64,000 nt of DNA from Pseudeuparius sepicola (taxonomy: Eukaryota; Arthropoda; Insecta; Coleoptera; Anthribidae), in contig OY987299.1 of NCBI GenBank assembly GCA_963920635.1, positions 69,112,692-69,176,691 on the forward strand, in the 5' to 3' direction. A program made the position numbers and the translations under genes. Position 1 is the stretch's first letter. The number at the start of each line of letters is the position of its first letter. The notes under the pieces were generated by a model. The model saw only the letters and a list, made by a program, of their open reading frames with translations. It was not told the DNA's origin and ran no database searches. Positions 34,500-45,973 of this stretch are shown one piece after another.

Positions 34500-36590
34500 A
34501 TAATAATAATAATAATAATAAATGACTTTATTTTTATAATCCTCGGCGAATTTCAGTAGAAACTGCTTTTAACCGAGTACCAAATACACATTACAAATTT
34601 ACTAATAACTACAATACATACAATGTACAATAACTGCAATACAAACAATATAATAATATCCAATGACAACGAGCTATAGTTTATAATTATAATTCATACA
34701 AGAAAAAGAATAAAAAAACAACTCATACTAACAATACAATAATAAGAAAAGCCAAAAACAACAAAACAGTCAAAAAATCGAAAACAATAAAAAAAAATAA
34801 AAAAAAGGACAATAATAAAAAAAAAAGGACAACTGGATGGACGTCTCAAGTAGAAAGAGAAAGGAGCCGATCTTTAAAGCCCACCTTAAACAACCCAAGT
34901 GACTTGCTCTTCAAGTTATCAGGTATGTTATTATAAAGAGCCACTGCAGAGTACGAAAATGACCTCTTAAAAAGAGTGGTTACATGCTTGGGCACATGGA
35001 GCTGACCTACGTTTCTAGTGTCTCTATAGTGTATCTCAGATCGATAACCCAACTTAGATCTCAAGTAAGCAGGAATGTTATATTTTAAAATTTTGTATAC
35101 TGTTGTTGCAAGATGCAACTGCCTGCGCTGATGCATATTAAGCCATTTTAGCTCCACGAGCTTAGGTGATACATGATCTCTGATATTTAAGCCATATATA
35201 AAGCGAATGCAAGAATTCTGAATTTTTTGAACCCTGTTAGATGACTGCACATCCAAACAAGGTCCATATACAAAGTCAGCATAGTTAGTATGACTAAGCA
35301 CAAGAACCTCACAGAGACTCCGCCTCAGCCGCATGCCCATGATACCTCTATTCCGGTATAAACTTCTCAATGCACTATAACATTTGTGGACAACTGCATT
35401 AATATGACTCCTAAATCTTAAATTCCTATCAATCCTCAATCCTAGACTCTTAACACTCTCAGATGGTTTGATGCAAACGCCATTCAACTTAACCTGTTTA
35501 TGACGGGTTTCAATGTTTCCGAAACAGATAACCTGCGTCTTCCCAGGGTTCAACTTAAGTCCATGTTGCAGAGAGTAATCATATATATTCCTAAGAGATT
35601 GGTTAATGTTAATATATACACTATCTAGTTCTTCACTTGAATAGCTTGCATAAAGCTGTGTGTCATCAGCAAACTGATGCACAAAGCAATCAACAGCATT
35701 CTTCTTTAAATCCATAGTATATAACAGAAATAGCAACGGTCCCAAAATTGACCCCTGGGGAACACCCCTTGACATCAACATAGAACTAGAAGTCATTTCA
35801 TCGACCAAAACAAATTGGCACCTATTAGATAAATAACTCCCAATAAGCTGTATTGCTCCCTCTGAAAATCCATAATAATGTAACTTTGCCAGCAACAAGT
35901 CATGTCCCAAGGTGTCAAAAGCCTTACTATAATCCAGTAAGGCCAATGTCACACCCCTTCCCCTATCCAGTTCGCCCATAATGTCATCCAACACCTTAGC
36001 CAAAGCCGTACATGTGCCATAACCGCGCCGAAACCCAGATTGGCTATCGGAAAACAGATCATTACTTAAGATGTATTCAAGGAATTGCTTATAAATTATT
36101 TTTTCCAATATTTTTGATAAAACTGGTAATTTGCTTATTGGCCTCAAGTCACTAAAGTCTTTAGGACTAGGAACTTTTGATAATGGCACGACTGCAACAT
36201 TTTGCCAGTTAATAGGAAAATATCCTTCAATTAGGCAACGGTTATAAATATGAGCCAGGTATGGAGCAATATACGGACAGCACAACCGAATCATATGCAG
36301 CGATATACCATCAGATCCGGCAGCCCCAGATTTGATACAATCAACAGCCAGCAGCACCTCCTGCACCTGAATGGTTTTGAACCTGAAGGGCTCCCCGACA
36401 CCTTCCGATACACTATTGTTATAAAAACTGACAGTATCAGGATCAACACTACAGCCAAGAGCTTGAATAGAGTTGACAAAATAGGAATTTATTTTTTCAG
36501 CATCCTTGAGATTATCCGGAACAGAAACATCAATGGGTTAGGTGGAGGTGGAAGTGGTTTAAAATTAAGTTGCAAGATTTGACCACATAT
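34500..36590 (-). mobile_element. 5'-truncated non-LTR retrotransposon (jockey/CR1-like)
   Basis: On the minus strand a reverse transcriptase ORF is followed by a ~340-bp untranslated tail ending ataaagtcattta and then a (tta)n tract at 34,503-34,521. Such simple-repeat tails are typical of CR1/L2/jockey-related LINEs. No endonuclease domain or ORF1 remains upstream, so the copy is 5' truncated at about 36,590. Target duplications were not identified. Confidence 0.75.
34846..36545 (-). pseudogene. LINE reverse transcriptase (5'-truncated ORF2)
   Basis: An open frame of 506 codons counts from the first Met at 36,366, but homologous coding continues upstream without a stop to about 36,540 (ends D-V-S-V-P-D-N-L-K-D-A-E-K-I-N-S-Y-F). 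Reverse transcriptase motifs in order: K-S-G-A-A-G-S-D-G-I-S; N-V-A-V-V-P-L-x-K; D-L-R-P-I-S; S-Q-S-G-F-R-R-G-Y-G-T; L-A-L-L-D-Y-S-K-A-F-D; G-V-P-Q-G-S-I-L-G-P-L-L-F; F-A-D-D-T-Q-L-Y; LKLNPGKTQVICFG. A thumb and a C-terminal region (about 200 residues) of the jockey/CR1/I group follow. All catalytic aspartates are present, so it died by truncation and not by point mutation. An upstream frameshift near 36,545 links to a K-P-L-P-P-P-P-N-P segment. Without its endonuclease it cannot retrotranspose. Confidence 0.85.
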
Positions 36591-36804
36591 ACACACTAAC
36601 AGAGCAAGTTAAATAAAAGCTTGTAATAAGATAGTTTTGATCTAGGTCTAGACGGTAAAACGTTTTAGTTGAATCCCAATTTTTACTTATTTATTATGTT
36701 TTTATTTTTAACAGAGATCTCACAAACGTAATTTAAATATAGCTTAAATTAATTTCATTTTTCAGATAAATTAGAAAAATATATAACTCGTTCATAAATG
36801 TCTC
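36591..36804. other. Short non-coding spacer
   Basis: AT-rich sequence between the LINE and the errantivirus target site. No feature seen. Confidence 0.4.
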
Positions 36805-36808
36805 GCTT

Positions 36809-36928
36809 AGTTAAATTAACTATTTTGGAAAATGAGTTTTTAAAACAATTTATTTGGAAGCAACAGGGCAGCGATTACTGCTACAATTCAGACAAGACTG
36901 ATTAACAATAGATCAGAGCTTAAATATA
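36809..36928 (-). repeat. 3' LTR, part 2 (R/U5 side)
   Basis: Identical in layout to 49,869-49,988 of the 5' LTR. It ends at taaatata, where the CAGGGTG element begins. Confidence 0.9.
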
Positions 36929-36960
36929 CAGGGTGTATCTTTGATAGGTACAGAAATTTT

Positions 36961-39900
36961 AACCACGTAATCGGGGACGTTCATAAAACCGAAAAATGAA
37001 AAAAAAAATTTTTTAATCGATGTTTAGAAAATGGGGCAAATCAATCTTTATCCGTGCTCAATGCACGCCGCTGGATCGTCACTAGAAGCGCTTAGAGGGG
37101 AGGTCTAACCTCTCCCTAGGAGATGGAGGGGAATAACGTTAGATTAGGAAGGGGAATACCGCGACGTTGCCGCATGTCAGAGTGGAATAAATCTGCTTGC
37201 AGAATTAGGTACCTAGGTACCTTTGAAAATTACTGCTGGTAGGTATCCACGTTTTTTTTATGTCGGTTGCTGTGACGAACTGTTTATTGCTTTCTTCACA
37301 GGCGCACACAATAATTTAACAAACACGTCAGTTTTTATCACTTTACTGTTATTTTAAGTCCCTAGGCAGCAGAAATGTATCCGAGCGCCGCTCGGAGAAG
37401 TCATTGCTAGAAAACTCATTGCTGATTTCACACTCATAATTTTTTGACAAGTCTTTTGTGGAGTAGGTATCTACCTACCTACCTATTTTACAACTGATTT
37501 TCAGGCCGCAATTTTTTTATACTAATAATTAGCCATCTCTTGGGACACCTTGGGATAATAAATTTCTGATCGGCAATCAACTGAATAAAGTATTTGTTTT
37601 AAAATACAAATTATCTGTAAAAATTGCAAATTTCCACAACCACCCATAGGGTAGAGCGTAGAGCAGCGGCGCGTTACTTTTTTTTAGCGAGTGTTCGCCT
37701 GTAGCCCTATCATCTCGAAAAAAGTGGGGGAAGACTGTAATTTGACGTGAATTTAACGCGCGGCTTCGATTTGTTCATAGTTTTTAATATTTTTCAACCC
37801 TTGCCCGATAGTGCGCCACCTTTAAACCCCCTCAGGGTTGTGGTCCTATGTATAATCTACTTTTAAAAAATTATTCGTTTCCGAAAAAAGTGGGGGAAGA
37901 CTGTCATTTGATGTGAATTTAACGCGCGGCCCCGATTTGTTCATCGTTTTTAATATTTTTCTACCCTTGCCTGATGGTGCGCCACTTTTAAACCCCCTCA
38001 GGGTTGTTGTCCTGTCTATTGTCTACTTTTAATAGTATATTACACACCGAGGTGTCTCGAGATAAAGTAAACTTTCTACCCGGGCGGGAGGGCGGGAAGT
38101 AAAAGTCAAAAAATTGACACTTTCAAACTTCTAAAAAGTCAGAAATGTCGATATTACATACATGGTTGTAAATAAAAAATTATTCGGTTCCGAAAATAGT
38201 TGGGGAAGACTGTCAAATTGGCGTGCTTATCATTTCCGCATTTTTTAACCCTTTGCCGTTTCGGAACTCTCTCAAGTTAATTCCTTACCATTCCTCTTAC
38301 TTTTCTTAAAAACTTGGTGGCGAAATGTCGCGTAATGTCCCCAAAAACCGAAAAACAGCGACTCCTCCTGGTGAATTTAAGCTTCTGCGTGCCCTTGACT
38401 ACTGCCCGACATTCCTTCGCCGAGATTCGCCAGGCGCGGGCATATGACGTTGGCGTCGGGCGCTGGCGTCCGACGCCAACTTCACACAAAAACGACGCCG
38501 CGCCGAATCGCGCAATAATTACAATTACGAATGAATTCACTGGCACTGATTCACTCGATTTTGCTCCATTTCCACGCCGCCCGGCCCGGCCGACCTACTA
38601 AATTACAGCTGGGCGAGGAGCGCAAGCGCGGGGCGCCACTTGACATCGACACTACAGGTGATCCCCACTACTCATAACTAGTGCGCGATATTAGCCAATC
38701 GCGGCTCGCGGCCCCTACTTCTCTCGGGGCGGCGCTACTATGTTGCCAAGTGTGCTGAAAATTTGCCTGATTTAGTAATTTAATTCCGTATAAATTTAAT
38801 TGTGTAGTGGATTTTTACATGGATTTACCCGTTTTTGTGCGTAATAATTATACGAGATAGTAGATGAACTTATAACGAATGAAACCCCGTATAAATCCGC
38901 GAAAATCAAAAATCGGATTTAAGGGACTTTAAGTCAGTTTGGGGACATGTCGGCATAAACGGCAACACCGAATAGTGGTATTGAATGGTATGGGGGAAAG
39001 CTTGTGCGCACGTACGCCGTCTCCGTCACCGTACCGCCGCGCCGTAGCCGACGCGCTAGTCGAAGATCGTCCGTCCGATTTTGGGATTCGATCCGCGTCC
39101 GCCTGTAATTTTTGGGAGCGCCAGCTTCAACAAGCAATTTATTATTATACACAAGGCCTTACGTGTGGCTATTCTGTGGTATAACAATTCTGTTTCCAAA
39201 ACGTGGACGCGTATGCAAACGTCGCGTCTCGCTAACCGATATTGTTCCGTTACTTTGCTTTGTTTTACGAACTCTCGTCGGAACTGAACCTGCTTCTGTA
39301 CATTTTTCCAGATCCGTTCGCCATTTTTTTGGACCAGCAGTGATGTCCAAACCTGTTGCAATTGCCGCTACGAATTTGCAGTGAAATAACAAGTGATTTT
39401 TTCATATTTCCGTTAAGAAATGCAGTGTTAAACGTTCGCGGCCTTCGTATGAAAACAGTGCTAGATAGGTTCCTACTAGGTACCCCAATTACGCGCGAGG
39501 ATAAAAGAAGCAGCTTCAAGGGTTCGCGAAAATTCGGGTTTTATTAACCACGTAATCGGGGACGTTCATAAAACCGAAAAATGAAAAAAAAAATTTTTTA
39601 ATCGATGTTTAGAAAATGGGGCAAATCAATCTTTATCCGTGCTCAATGCACGCCGCTGGATCGTCACTAGAAGCGCTTAGAGGGGAGGTCTAACCTCTCC
39701 CTAGGAGATGGAGGGGAATAACGTTAGATTAGGAAGGGGAATACCGCGACGTTGCCGCATGTCAGAGTGGAATAAATCTGCTTGCAGAATTAGGTACCTA
39801 GGTACCTTTGAAAATTACTGCTGGTAGGTATCCACGTTTTTTTTATGTCGGTTGCTGTGACGAACTGTTTATTGCTTTCTTCACAGGCGCACACAATAAT

Positions 39901-41277
39901 TTAACAAACACGTCAGTTTTTATCACTTTACTGTTATTTTAAGTCCCTAGGCAGCAGAAATGTATCCGAGCGCCGCTCGGAGAAGTCATTGCTAGAAAAC
40001 TCATTGCTGATTTCACACTCATAATTTTTTGACAAGTCTTTTGTGGAGTAGGTATCTACCTACCTACCTATTTTACAACTGATTTTCAGGCCGCAATTTT
40101 TTTATACTAATAATTAGCCATCTCTTGGGACACCTTGGGATAATAAATTTCTGATCGGCAATCAACTGAATAAAGTATTTGTTTTAAAATACAAATTATC
40201 TGTAAAAATTGCAAATTTCCATTCGCGCAATAATTACAATTACGAATGAATTCACTGGCACTGATTCACTCGATTTTGCTCCATTTCCACGCCGCCCGGC
40301 CCGGCCGACCTACTAAATTACAGCTGGGCGAGGAGCGCAAGCGCGGGGCGCCACTTGACATCGACACTACAGGTGATCCCCACTACTCATAACTAGTGCG
40401 CGATATTAGCCAATCGCGGCTCGCGGCCCCTACTTCTCTCGGGGCGGCGCTACTATGTTGCCAAGTGTGCTGAAAATTTGCCTGATTTAGTAATTTAATT
40501 CCGTATAAATTTAATTGTGTAGTGGATTTTTACATGGATTTACCCGTTTTTGTGCGTAATAATTATACGAGATAGTAGATGAACTTATAACGAATGAAAC
40601 CCCGTATAAATCCGCGAAAATCAAAAATCGGATTTAAGGGACTTTAAGTCAGTTTGGGGACATGTCGGCATAAACGGCAACACCGAATAGTGGTATTGAA
40701 TGGTATGGGGGAAAGCTTGTGCGCACGTACGCCGTCTCCGTCACCGTACCGCCGCGCCGTAGCCGACGCGCTAGTCGAAGATCGTCCGTCCGATTTTGGG
40801 ATTTAACAGCTGATTGATATCGATCCGCGTCCGCCTGTAATTTTTGGGAGCGCCAGCTTCAACAAGCAATTTATTATTATACACAAGGCCTTACGTGTGG
40901 CTATTCTGTGGTATAACAATTCTGTTTCCAAAACGTGGACGCGTATGCAAACGTCGCGTCTCGCTAACCGATATTGTTCCGTTACTTTGCTTTGTTTTAC
41001 GAACTCTCGTCGGAACTGAACCTGCTTCTGTACATTTTTCCAGATCCGTTCGCCATTTTTTTGGACCAGCAGTGATGTCCAAACCTGTTGCAATTGCCGC
41101 TACGAATTTGCAGTGAAATAACAAGTGATTTTTCATATTTCCGTTAAGAAATGCAGTGTTAAACGTTCGCGGCCTTCGTATGAAAACAGTGCTAGATAGG
41201 TTCCTACTAGGTACCCCAATTACGCGCGAGGATAAAAGAAGCAGCTTCAAGGGTTCGCGAAAATTCGGGTTTTATTA
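36961..41277. repeat. Internal tandem duplication A-B-C-A'-C'
   Basis: The offset between copies is 2,585 bp for A. The second copy lacks B (868 bp) and has a 17-bp insertion near 40,803 (taacagctgattgatat) plus a 1-bp loss in a T run near 41,130. Otherwise the copies look identical. B itself holds a 166-bp tandem repeat (gtgggggaagactgt at 37,724 and 37,890, with a weak third near 38,195). Confidence 0.9.
38380..39100. other. CpG-rich, promoter-like core of segment C
   Basis: Repeated cgcg, gcgccg and gacgcc runs, then a tataaattt-like motif and a 'ccaatcgcggctcgcgg' block, stand out from the AT-rich window. I recognise no ORF. The segment could be a captured promoter or untranslated region, but this is inference from composition only. 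Confidence 0.35.
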
Positions 41278-42205
41278 GACGCATACGGTATGGATCTAAT
41301 TATTGTACAATCCACCTAGTCGAGTCCCCGTTGGAATAAATCAGCTGAGGGAAACCGAGACGTCCCTAATATTTGGCATCGCGCCGCTTTAAGTGTGCAG
41401 TGAAAAAAAAAAACAAGTGTTTTGTTCGTATTTCCGTAAAAAGAGACTATGAAGTGTTATACCTTCGCGACCATCGTATAAAAACAGTGCCACTAGTTAG
41501 GTAGGTACTTAGTGCTTTATGTGATTTTGTGAAGATTTTTGGATAGTATCTAAACACAAGAAAATAGTAAAAATAATCGATGCATCTCAAAGGTAGGCTT
41601 TTTCATGCTATTCGTCGAGCTATTCGCTAAAAGAACCTTTAAGGAGTTGTCCAAAAATTATTTATTTATTTATTTAATCTCCACATACACCAAATGATAC
41701 ATGGTTGCGTCAATATTCTTCAAATACTGCGAAAAAGCCTCGGAAAAAGCGATTCGACTGGCAACCAGTTACCTAGTGCTTCTTGTGATTTTCGAGAGGA
41801 TTTTTGGATAACATAAGAAGGGAGTACGACACCCGCAAGGAAAATCATCCAGGCATCCGAAAGGTAGTTTTTTTGCATGCTATTCGCTAAAAGAACCATT
41901 AAAGATTTGTTCAAAAACTAGTTGAAAGACTATTCCTGAAATACTGTGAAAGAGCTATACGTCTGACAACGCTGCACGGCGGAATTGGGGGGGATCCGCC
42001 GGAACCGGCCTCAGTTCCAGCTGGTCCCGGCAAGGTCAAGGACCCATGGCCGTAGCGTCGGAAAAAGGGGTTTTAATAGCGTTTTAAAAAAAATTATTTC
42101 TGACGTTAATATGCACTTTAGAAAAATTTTAATTGCATAGGCGTAACAAGTGCATTTTTCCCGACCTGCCCTTAAAATTTCTGTACTTATCAAAGTTACA
42201 CCCTG

Positions 42206-42283
42206 TATACTTTATATAAATGCAACCGCATACATGTGCCGCGCACTCAGCGTCCAGAGTCCATTGTTCGTAGGCACGTAACT
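42206..42283 (-). repeat. 3' LTR, part 1 (U3 side)
   Basis: Matches the outer part of the 5' LTR (agttacgtgcctacgaacaa on the minus strand) but lacks a 20-bp segment. It is separated from the rest by the 5,277-bp insertion. Confidence 0.88.
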
Positions 42284-42297
42284 CCTCCCTCCTTAAG
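42284..42297 (-). promoter_or_regulatory. Polypurine tract
   Basis: The minus strand reads taaggagggagg directly before the 3' LTR (agttacgtgc). Confidence 0.75.
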
Positions 42298-42328
42298 ACG
42301 AAAACAAGTGAGGACTTAAGGAACGAAT

Positions 42329-42840
42329 TTAAAGTATTTTTGGAATTTCTAATTGCTCTGATTTTTCTTTAAGATCATTTATAGCTTTTATGTCAATATT
42401 TTGAAGTTGTAGAGGTTTTTCTTGTAGATAATTAAAGTTTAAATCATTTATTTGTATTTCTGGTAAATTGAGTGGTTTACCATGAATTTCTTCTTGTTTG
42501 TTAATAAATTTGAAACTATCGTAGTTTATTTCGCAATTTTCAGGAATATGAATTAAATTGGATTCGTAGAGTATCTTAATTTCTTAATTTTTGTTGCATT
42601 TTGTTAAGATTTTCAATGGTTGTTTGGAAGGGATAGCAATAACATATTGATTATTAATGACTTCCATTATTGGGGTTTGAACTTGGATATTAACTGACAT
42701 ATTGGTACATTGATTTCCTTCGGCTTCTTTAATTAATGACGTAATACATTTATTTAAAAACGGTGTAAGTTGATTTTGACATATGTGAATGTTCTCAACC
42801 ATGGGGCATTCTTCTTCTTGAAATTGTTGTTGGTTTGAAC
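42329..42840 (-). pseudogene. env: Errantivirus env, C-terminal region
   Basis: It resumes the frame at S-N-Q-Q-Q-F and shows a cysteine pattern typical of Env ectodomains (E-E-E-C-P, H-I-C-Q-N, N-K-C, N-Q-C-T-N, T-K-C). An in-frame stop lies at 42,584-42,586, after which coding sequence continues (YESNLIHIPENCEINYDSF) to a stop at 42,329. I cannot see the C-terminal transmembrane segment expected, so the tail is either lost or in a shifted frame. Confidence 0.72.
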
Positions 42841-44160
42841 TAGAGGCCCTGTATGACACGAAAAGTGACAGTTATTCGTTTTAACAGAGGTTGGACAACA
42901 GATTTTGGCAGATCTAGTAACATTGTTTTTATTATATTCTTATCTTGGCGGGTGCCAGTTTGTCAACAAACTGTCGACAAATTATTGAGCGTGCTCAATT
43001 TCTTTTGCAAAAAGGAATGTTAACAGTTAAAAATAACATCTTGTGTAATAAGAAGCTGCAAGAATTCTGAGCAGGATGAAATTTCCAAAAAGCGCAGAAG
43101 AACGAGCACGATGGTGCAAATGAAATACCCTAACATGAGAGTTGGAAATGATACGAAAATTTGCGAGGTAAGTAAATTTAATTACATAAGTATCTCTAGT
43201 TCCTTTTTATTTTTTGTTTGATCTGTGATTTTAATCTGCAGAATAATTTTCTTAATTTGCATTAGCAACATAACATAAGAAACCTAAATTAATACCTATT
43301 AAATATTGGTACCTATTTGTTTTCAATAAAAGTCCATAAGGTTATACAAACCCCTTATTAGAATTCTATGAAAATTTCCCAATGTTTAGAGATAAAATTA
43401 AAATTTTTGCCCTTCAAGAAGGTAAAACCTGGTATAGGTATATTTACTGGACCGGGATAGGCATTTTTCGTTTCATGGAATAATAAAAATGAAAGTATAT
43501 GTATATGGATATATTAGATAAGTTGGGCGTGACAACTTTGGATTGGTTTATAAGTAATATTTTGTTACTGCGTAAAGGAAATTTTTCTACTACAAAATTC
43601 TCATAACGAAGAGACGTATTCCAGAAAACTATACAGGATCTTCCTCATCAAAGTTTGGTTAGTTGGTATGCTAGAGCCTTGTTTAATTTTATGTAATACC
43701 TATCTACATTACCTACCACCCTCCTACAAAAATTTAATAAATGTTTTTATCCTGATATCCTAAAATTGCTGTTTTTTTGGAACAAATTATATGTTTCTTC
43801 ACTTTTCCATTCAAACTTCAATAATTATTATTAGTGAAGCTTTGCAAATAACATACTACTACCTAACCTATTTACCTATTTACCTATTTATTGGTTTTAT
43901 CTATATTTTTATACATTTTAAACTGTGCTCTCATCTACCTACGCTTATGGCAGTTAACTGTCGTTAGCTTAACCTTAAAATTAAATTTTGATACATCATG
44001 CTGCTAGGGGAATGCTAGAAAGAGCGAAAAAATATATGTCTGTTGCACAAAATGAATTTCATAGGGAAAATAAGACCCTCGCCAGAGAGAGAGATCCGAT
44101 CGTTGTCCAACCTCTGTTAAAACGAATAACTGTCACTTTTTGTGTCATACAGGGCCTCTA
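42841..44160. mobile_element. 1,320-bp element with 59-bp TIRs and 8-bp target duplication in env
   Basis: Both ends read tagaggccctgtatgacac inward. The TIR extends 59 bp with one mismatch. gtttgaac at 42,833-42,840 and 44,161-44,168 is the duplicated target within env. Eight-base duplications fit hAT or P-element superfamilies. A possible THAP-domain exon relic inside (43,076-43,167) hints at a P-like origin. It is non-autonomous. Confidence 0.88.
43076..43167 (+). pseudogene. Possible THAP-type zinc-finger exon relic
   Basis: It reads M-K-F-P-K-S-A-E-E-R-A-R-W-C-K, then after a frameshift M-K-Y-P-N-M-R-V...K-I-C-E, directly followed by a strong splice-donor gtaagt. F-P-K-x-x-x-x-R-x-x-W and I-C-x-x-H-F are THAP-domain landmarks; the second half (H-F) would lie in the next exon. 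The fragment is short, so the call is tentative. Confidence 0.35.
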
Positions 44161-45172
44161 GTTTGAACCAAGTATAAGGTAAGGCTGATTTGGGATAATA
44201 ATTAAATTTTTGACTGGAATTGGAAATAGGTGGTAAATTTGAAATTTTTCCTTTAAAAATATTGGGATATGTATAGCAAATATTATTTTATTCTTTGAGA
44301 AATTAATTTGAAGTCCAGCTAATTGATAATAAGAAATTATATTTTTAAATTTTAAAACTGATTCATTTTCATAGAGATTTTCTAGGTATTTTACTGTTTT
44401 TTGGAGTTCTGATGCTGAAATTACTGAACTATGTAAAGTATTTAATTTTGCAAACATTATTGCATTTTCGAGATTATCAAGAAATGTATTTAAATTTTGA
44501 CAATTAAATATTACTTGATCTAAAACATTTTGAGCTCTTAAGTATGCTGTAAAATCATTAATTGTTTTGTTAATATTAAATTCAAAATATTCTAGTCTTT
44601 CTTTTATTAAGTTTTGATTTGATTGTAAAATTGTCATTGTTGAGTTATAATTATTAATAAGTTGTTTCGTGAGAGATATTTGTAAAGAAATTTCATTCGT
44701 AAAAGATTGTTGATTATTTTCTAAGGTAACAATTGCTTTGTCATATTTTTCGCCATCATTGGAGTCTAGGGTTCCGAAAAGCCATTTTGATGCTTTACCT
44801 ATAGCGTTAATTAATCCTCGTTTAACTCTATTATGCGGAGTAATATTATCTATTTTGTTTTCTACTTCAACAATTAAATAATCTACGTGATGTAAAAGGT
44901 TATGTAATACGTTCCTATATGAATTGTTAAGTAAAGTATTATTTTTATTAGTAAGGGTTAACTTGATTATATTGGTTAATACTAGGGTCAATCTCTATAT
45001 AGTGTACAAATGTATGTTTGTTTTTTATAATACGGGTATCTCCTAATTGAAATGGGAGTAAGGGAGTTTTAATAGGAGTAAACGTCATGTCATTCGTTGC
45101 TGTCGTCAGTTTCGTAAGTAATGTCAATAATATCGTCGTGAATAGCATAACTGCAGCTAGGTTCATTTTCAT
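44158..45172 (-). pseudogene. env: Errantivirus env, N-terminal and fusion region
   Basis: A signal peptide-like start (MKMNLAAVMLFTTILLTLLT) opens the frame, which shifts near 44,950-44,990. After it comes a furin-type site N-R-V-K-R followed by G-L-I-N-A-I-G-K and L-F-G-T-L-D-S-x-D, the conserved fusion-peptide region shared by errantiviral Env and baculovirus F-type proteins. Helical heptad-like sequence follows. The frame is cut at 44,160 by a 1,320-bp insertion. The rest continues at 42,840. Non-functional as it stands. Confidence 0.82.
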
Positions 45173-45629
45173 TCTCCTGAAAATAAGGAGGTAAATTAAT
45201 TTTTGGTTTCCTTAATTGTGCTTTGTGAATAATTTTATCGTCTTGAGTTTTAATTTTTGAACCTAAGTCTTCTTTGATTTCAATTTTAATATGTTTTGGT
45301 TTCGTTTTATCGCGCATGGATGCTTTATTTTGTTGACATTGTACAGTGTTTGGTTCATAATTTAAAGCTTCTTCTCTATCCTTATTATGTCTGGTATTTT
45401 GTTTTATTTTCTCCTCTAAAGACATTTGGTGTATTTTATTATAAATAATTTTGAGTTTATTCTTTCTTTCACCTATATATTGATTCAAAATAATCTCATC
45501 TGTTATATCAAAGGGGTCAAGCGCATTTGTATGACCGTTTACTATATCAAAAGGTTTCTGTTTTGTTACGCTATGAATAGAATTATTGTAGCCTAAGATT
45601 GCATAGCGCATTAATTGTTTTATATCCAA
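45090..45629 (-). pseudogene. pol: Integrase C-terminal region
   Basis: It continues the integrase as RYAILGYNNSIHSVTKQKPF (the Y-N-x-S-x-H-S motif), then a basic helical stretch and a small all-beta tail ending K-A-Q-L-R-K-P-K, as in errantiviral integrases. The last ~80 bp overlap the beginning of env in another frame, the usual pol/env arrangement. Confidence 0.8.
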
Positions 45630-45973
45630 GTTCGGATGAGTAAGTTTTAAAACACGTACCTACGCTATCAAGTAGTGTATTATGTAATCTCTCTACATTA
45701 CTGTTACTATTCGAATTACCGGGGGTAGTAAAATGTAATTGGACATTATGAAGTTTACAAAAATCTGATAAAACAGTTGTTTTAAATTCAGTACCATTAT
45801 CACATGTTATTGATTTTGGTATTCCAAAGTGTGATACAAAAGTAAAAATTCCATTAATAACATCGGTTGAATTACAGGATTCTAAGAAATAAGCTTGGGC
45901 ATATTTTGAAAATACGTCTATGATTCTCAAAAATTTCTTTCCTAGTATTTGAAATGTGTCCATATGAACAGAC
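45583..45973 (-). pseudogene. pol: Integrase catalytic core
   Basis: This frame follows the zinc finger after a frameshift near 45,990. It contains the three acidic residues of the retroviral DDE core: D in F-L-R-I-I-D-V-F-S-K-Y-A, D in S-I-T-C-D-N-G-T-E-F, and E in NSNSNVERLHNTLL. The spacing between the second and third (about 35 residues) is as expected. It runs into another frameshift near 45,620, where the C-terminal piece takes over. Confidence 0.85.

Larger units (their letters stand above)
36929..42205. mobile_element. 5,277-bp TA-flanked element inserted in the 3' LTR
   Basis: The ends cagggtgtatctttgatagg and (reading outward) cagggtgtaactttgataag form ~34-bp TIRs with two mismatches. 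Comparison with the intact LTR shows that exactly TA was duplicated. No transposase is present. The interior is an incomplete tandem repeat A-B-C-A'-C': A 36,961-37,639, B 37,640-38,507, C 38,508-39,545, A' 39,546-40,221, C' 40,223-41,277. It is followed by a diverged relative of the end of C (41,390-41,530). Unusually for this window, C is GC- and CpG-rich. Confidence 0.9.

Noticed and set aside
39060..39125. tRNA-like 'gggattcgatccgcg' in segment C
   Set aside because: No acceptor stem, D-arm or anticodon arm can be folded around it.
38277..41250. Cluster of 60-119-codon frames on both strands in segments C and C'
   Set aside because: High GC lowers stop frequency. The frames overlap on both strands, differ between C and C' because of the 17-bp insertion, and show no known domain.
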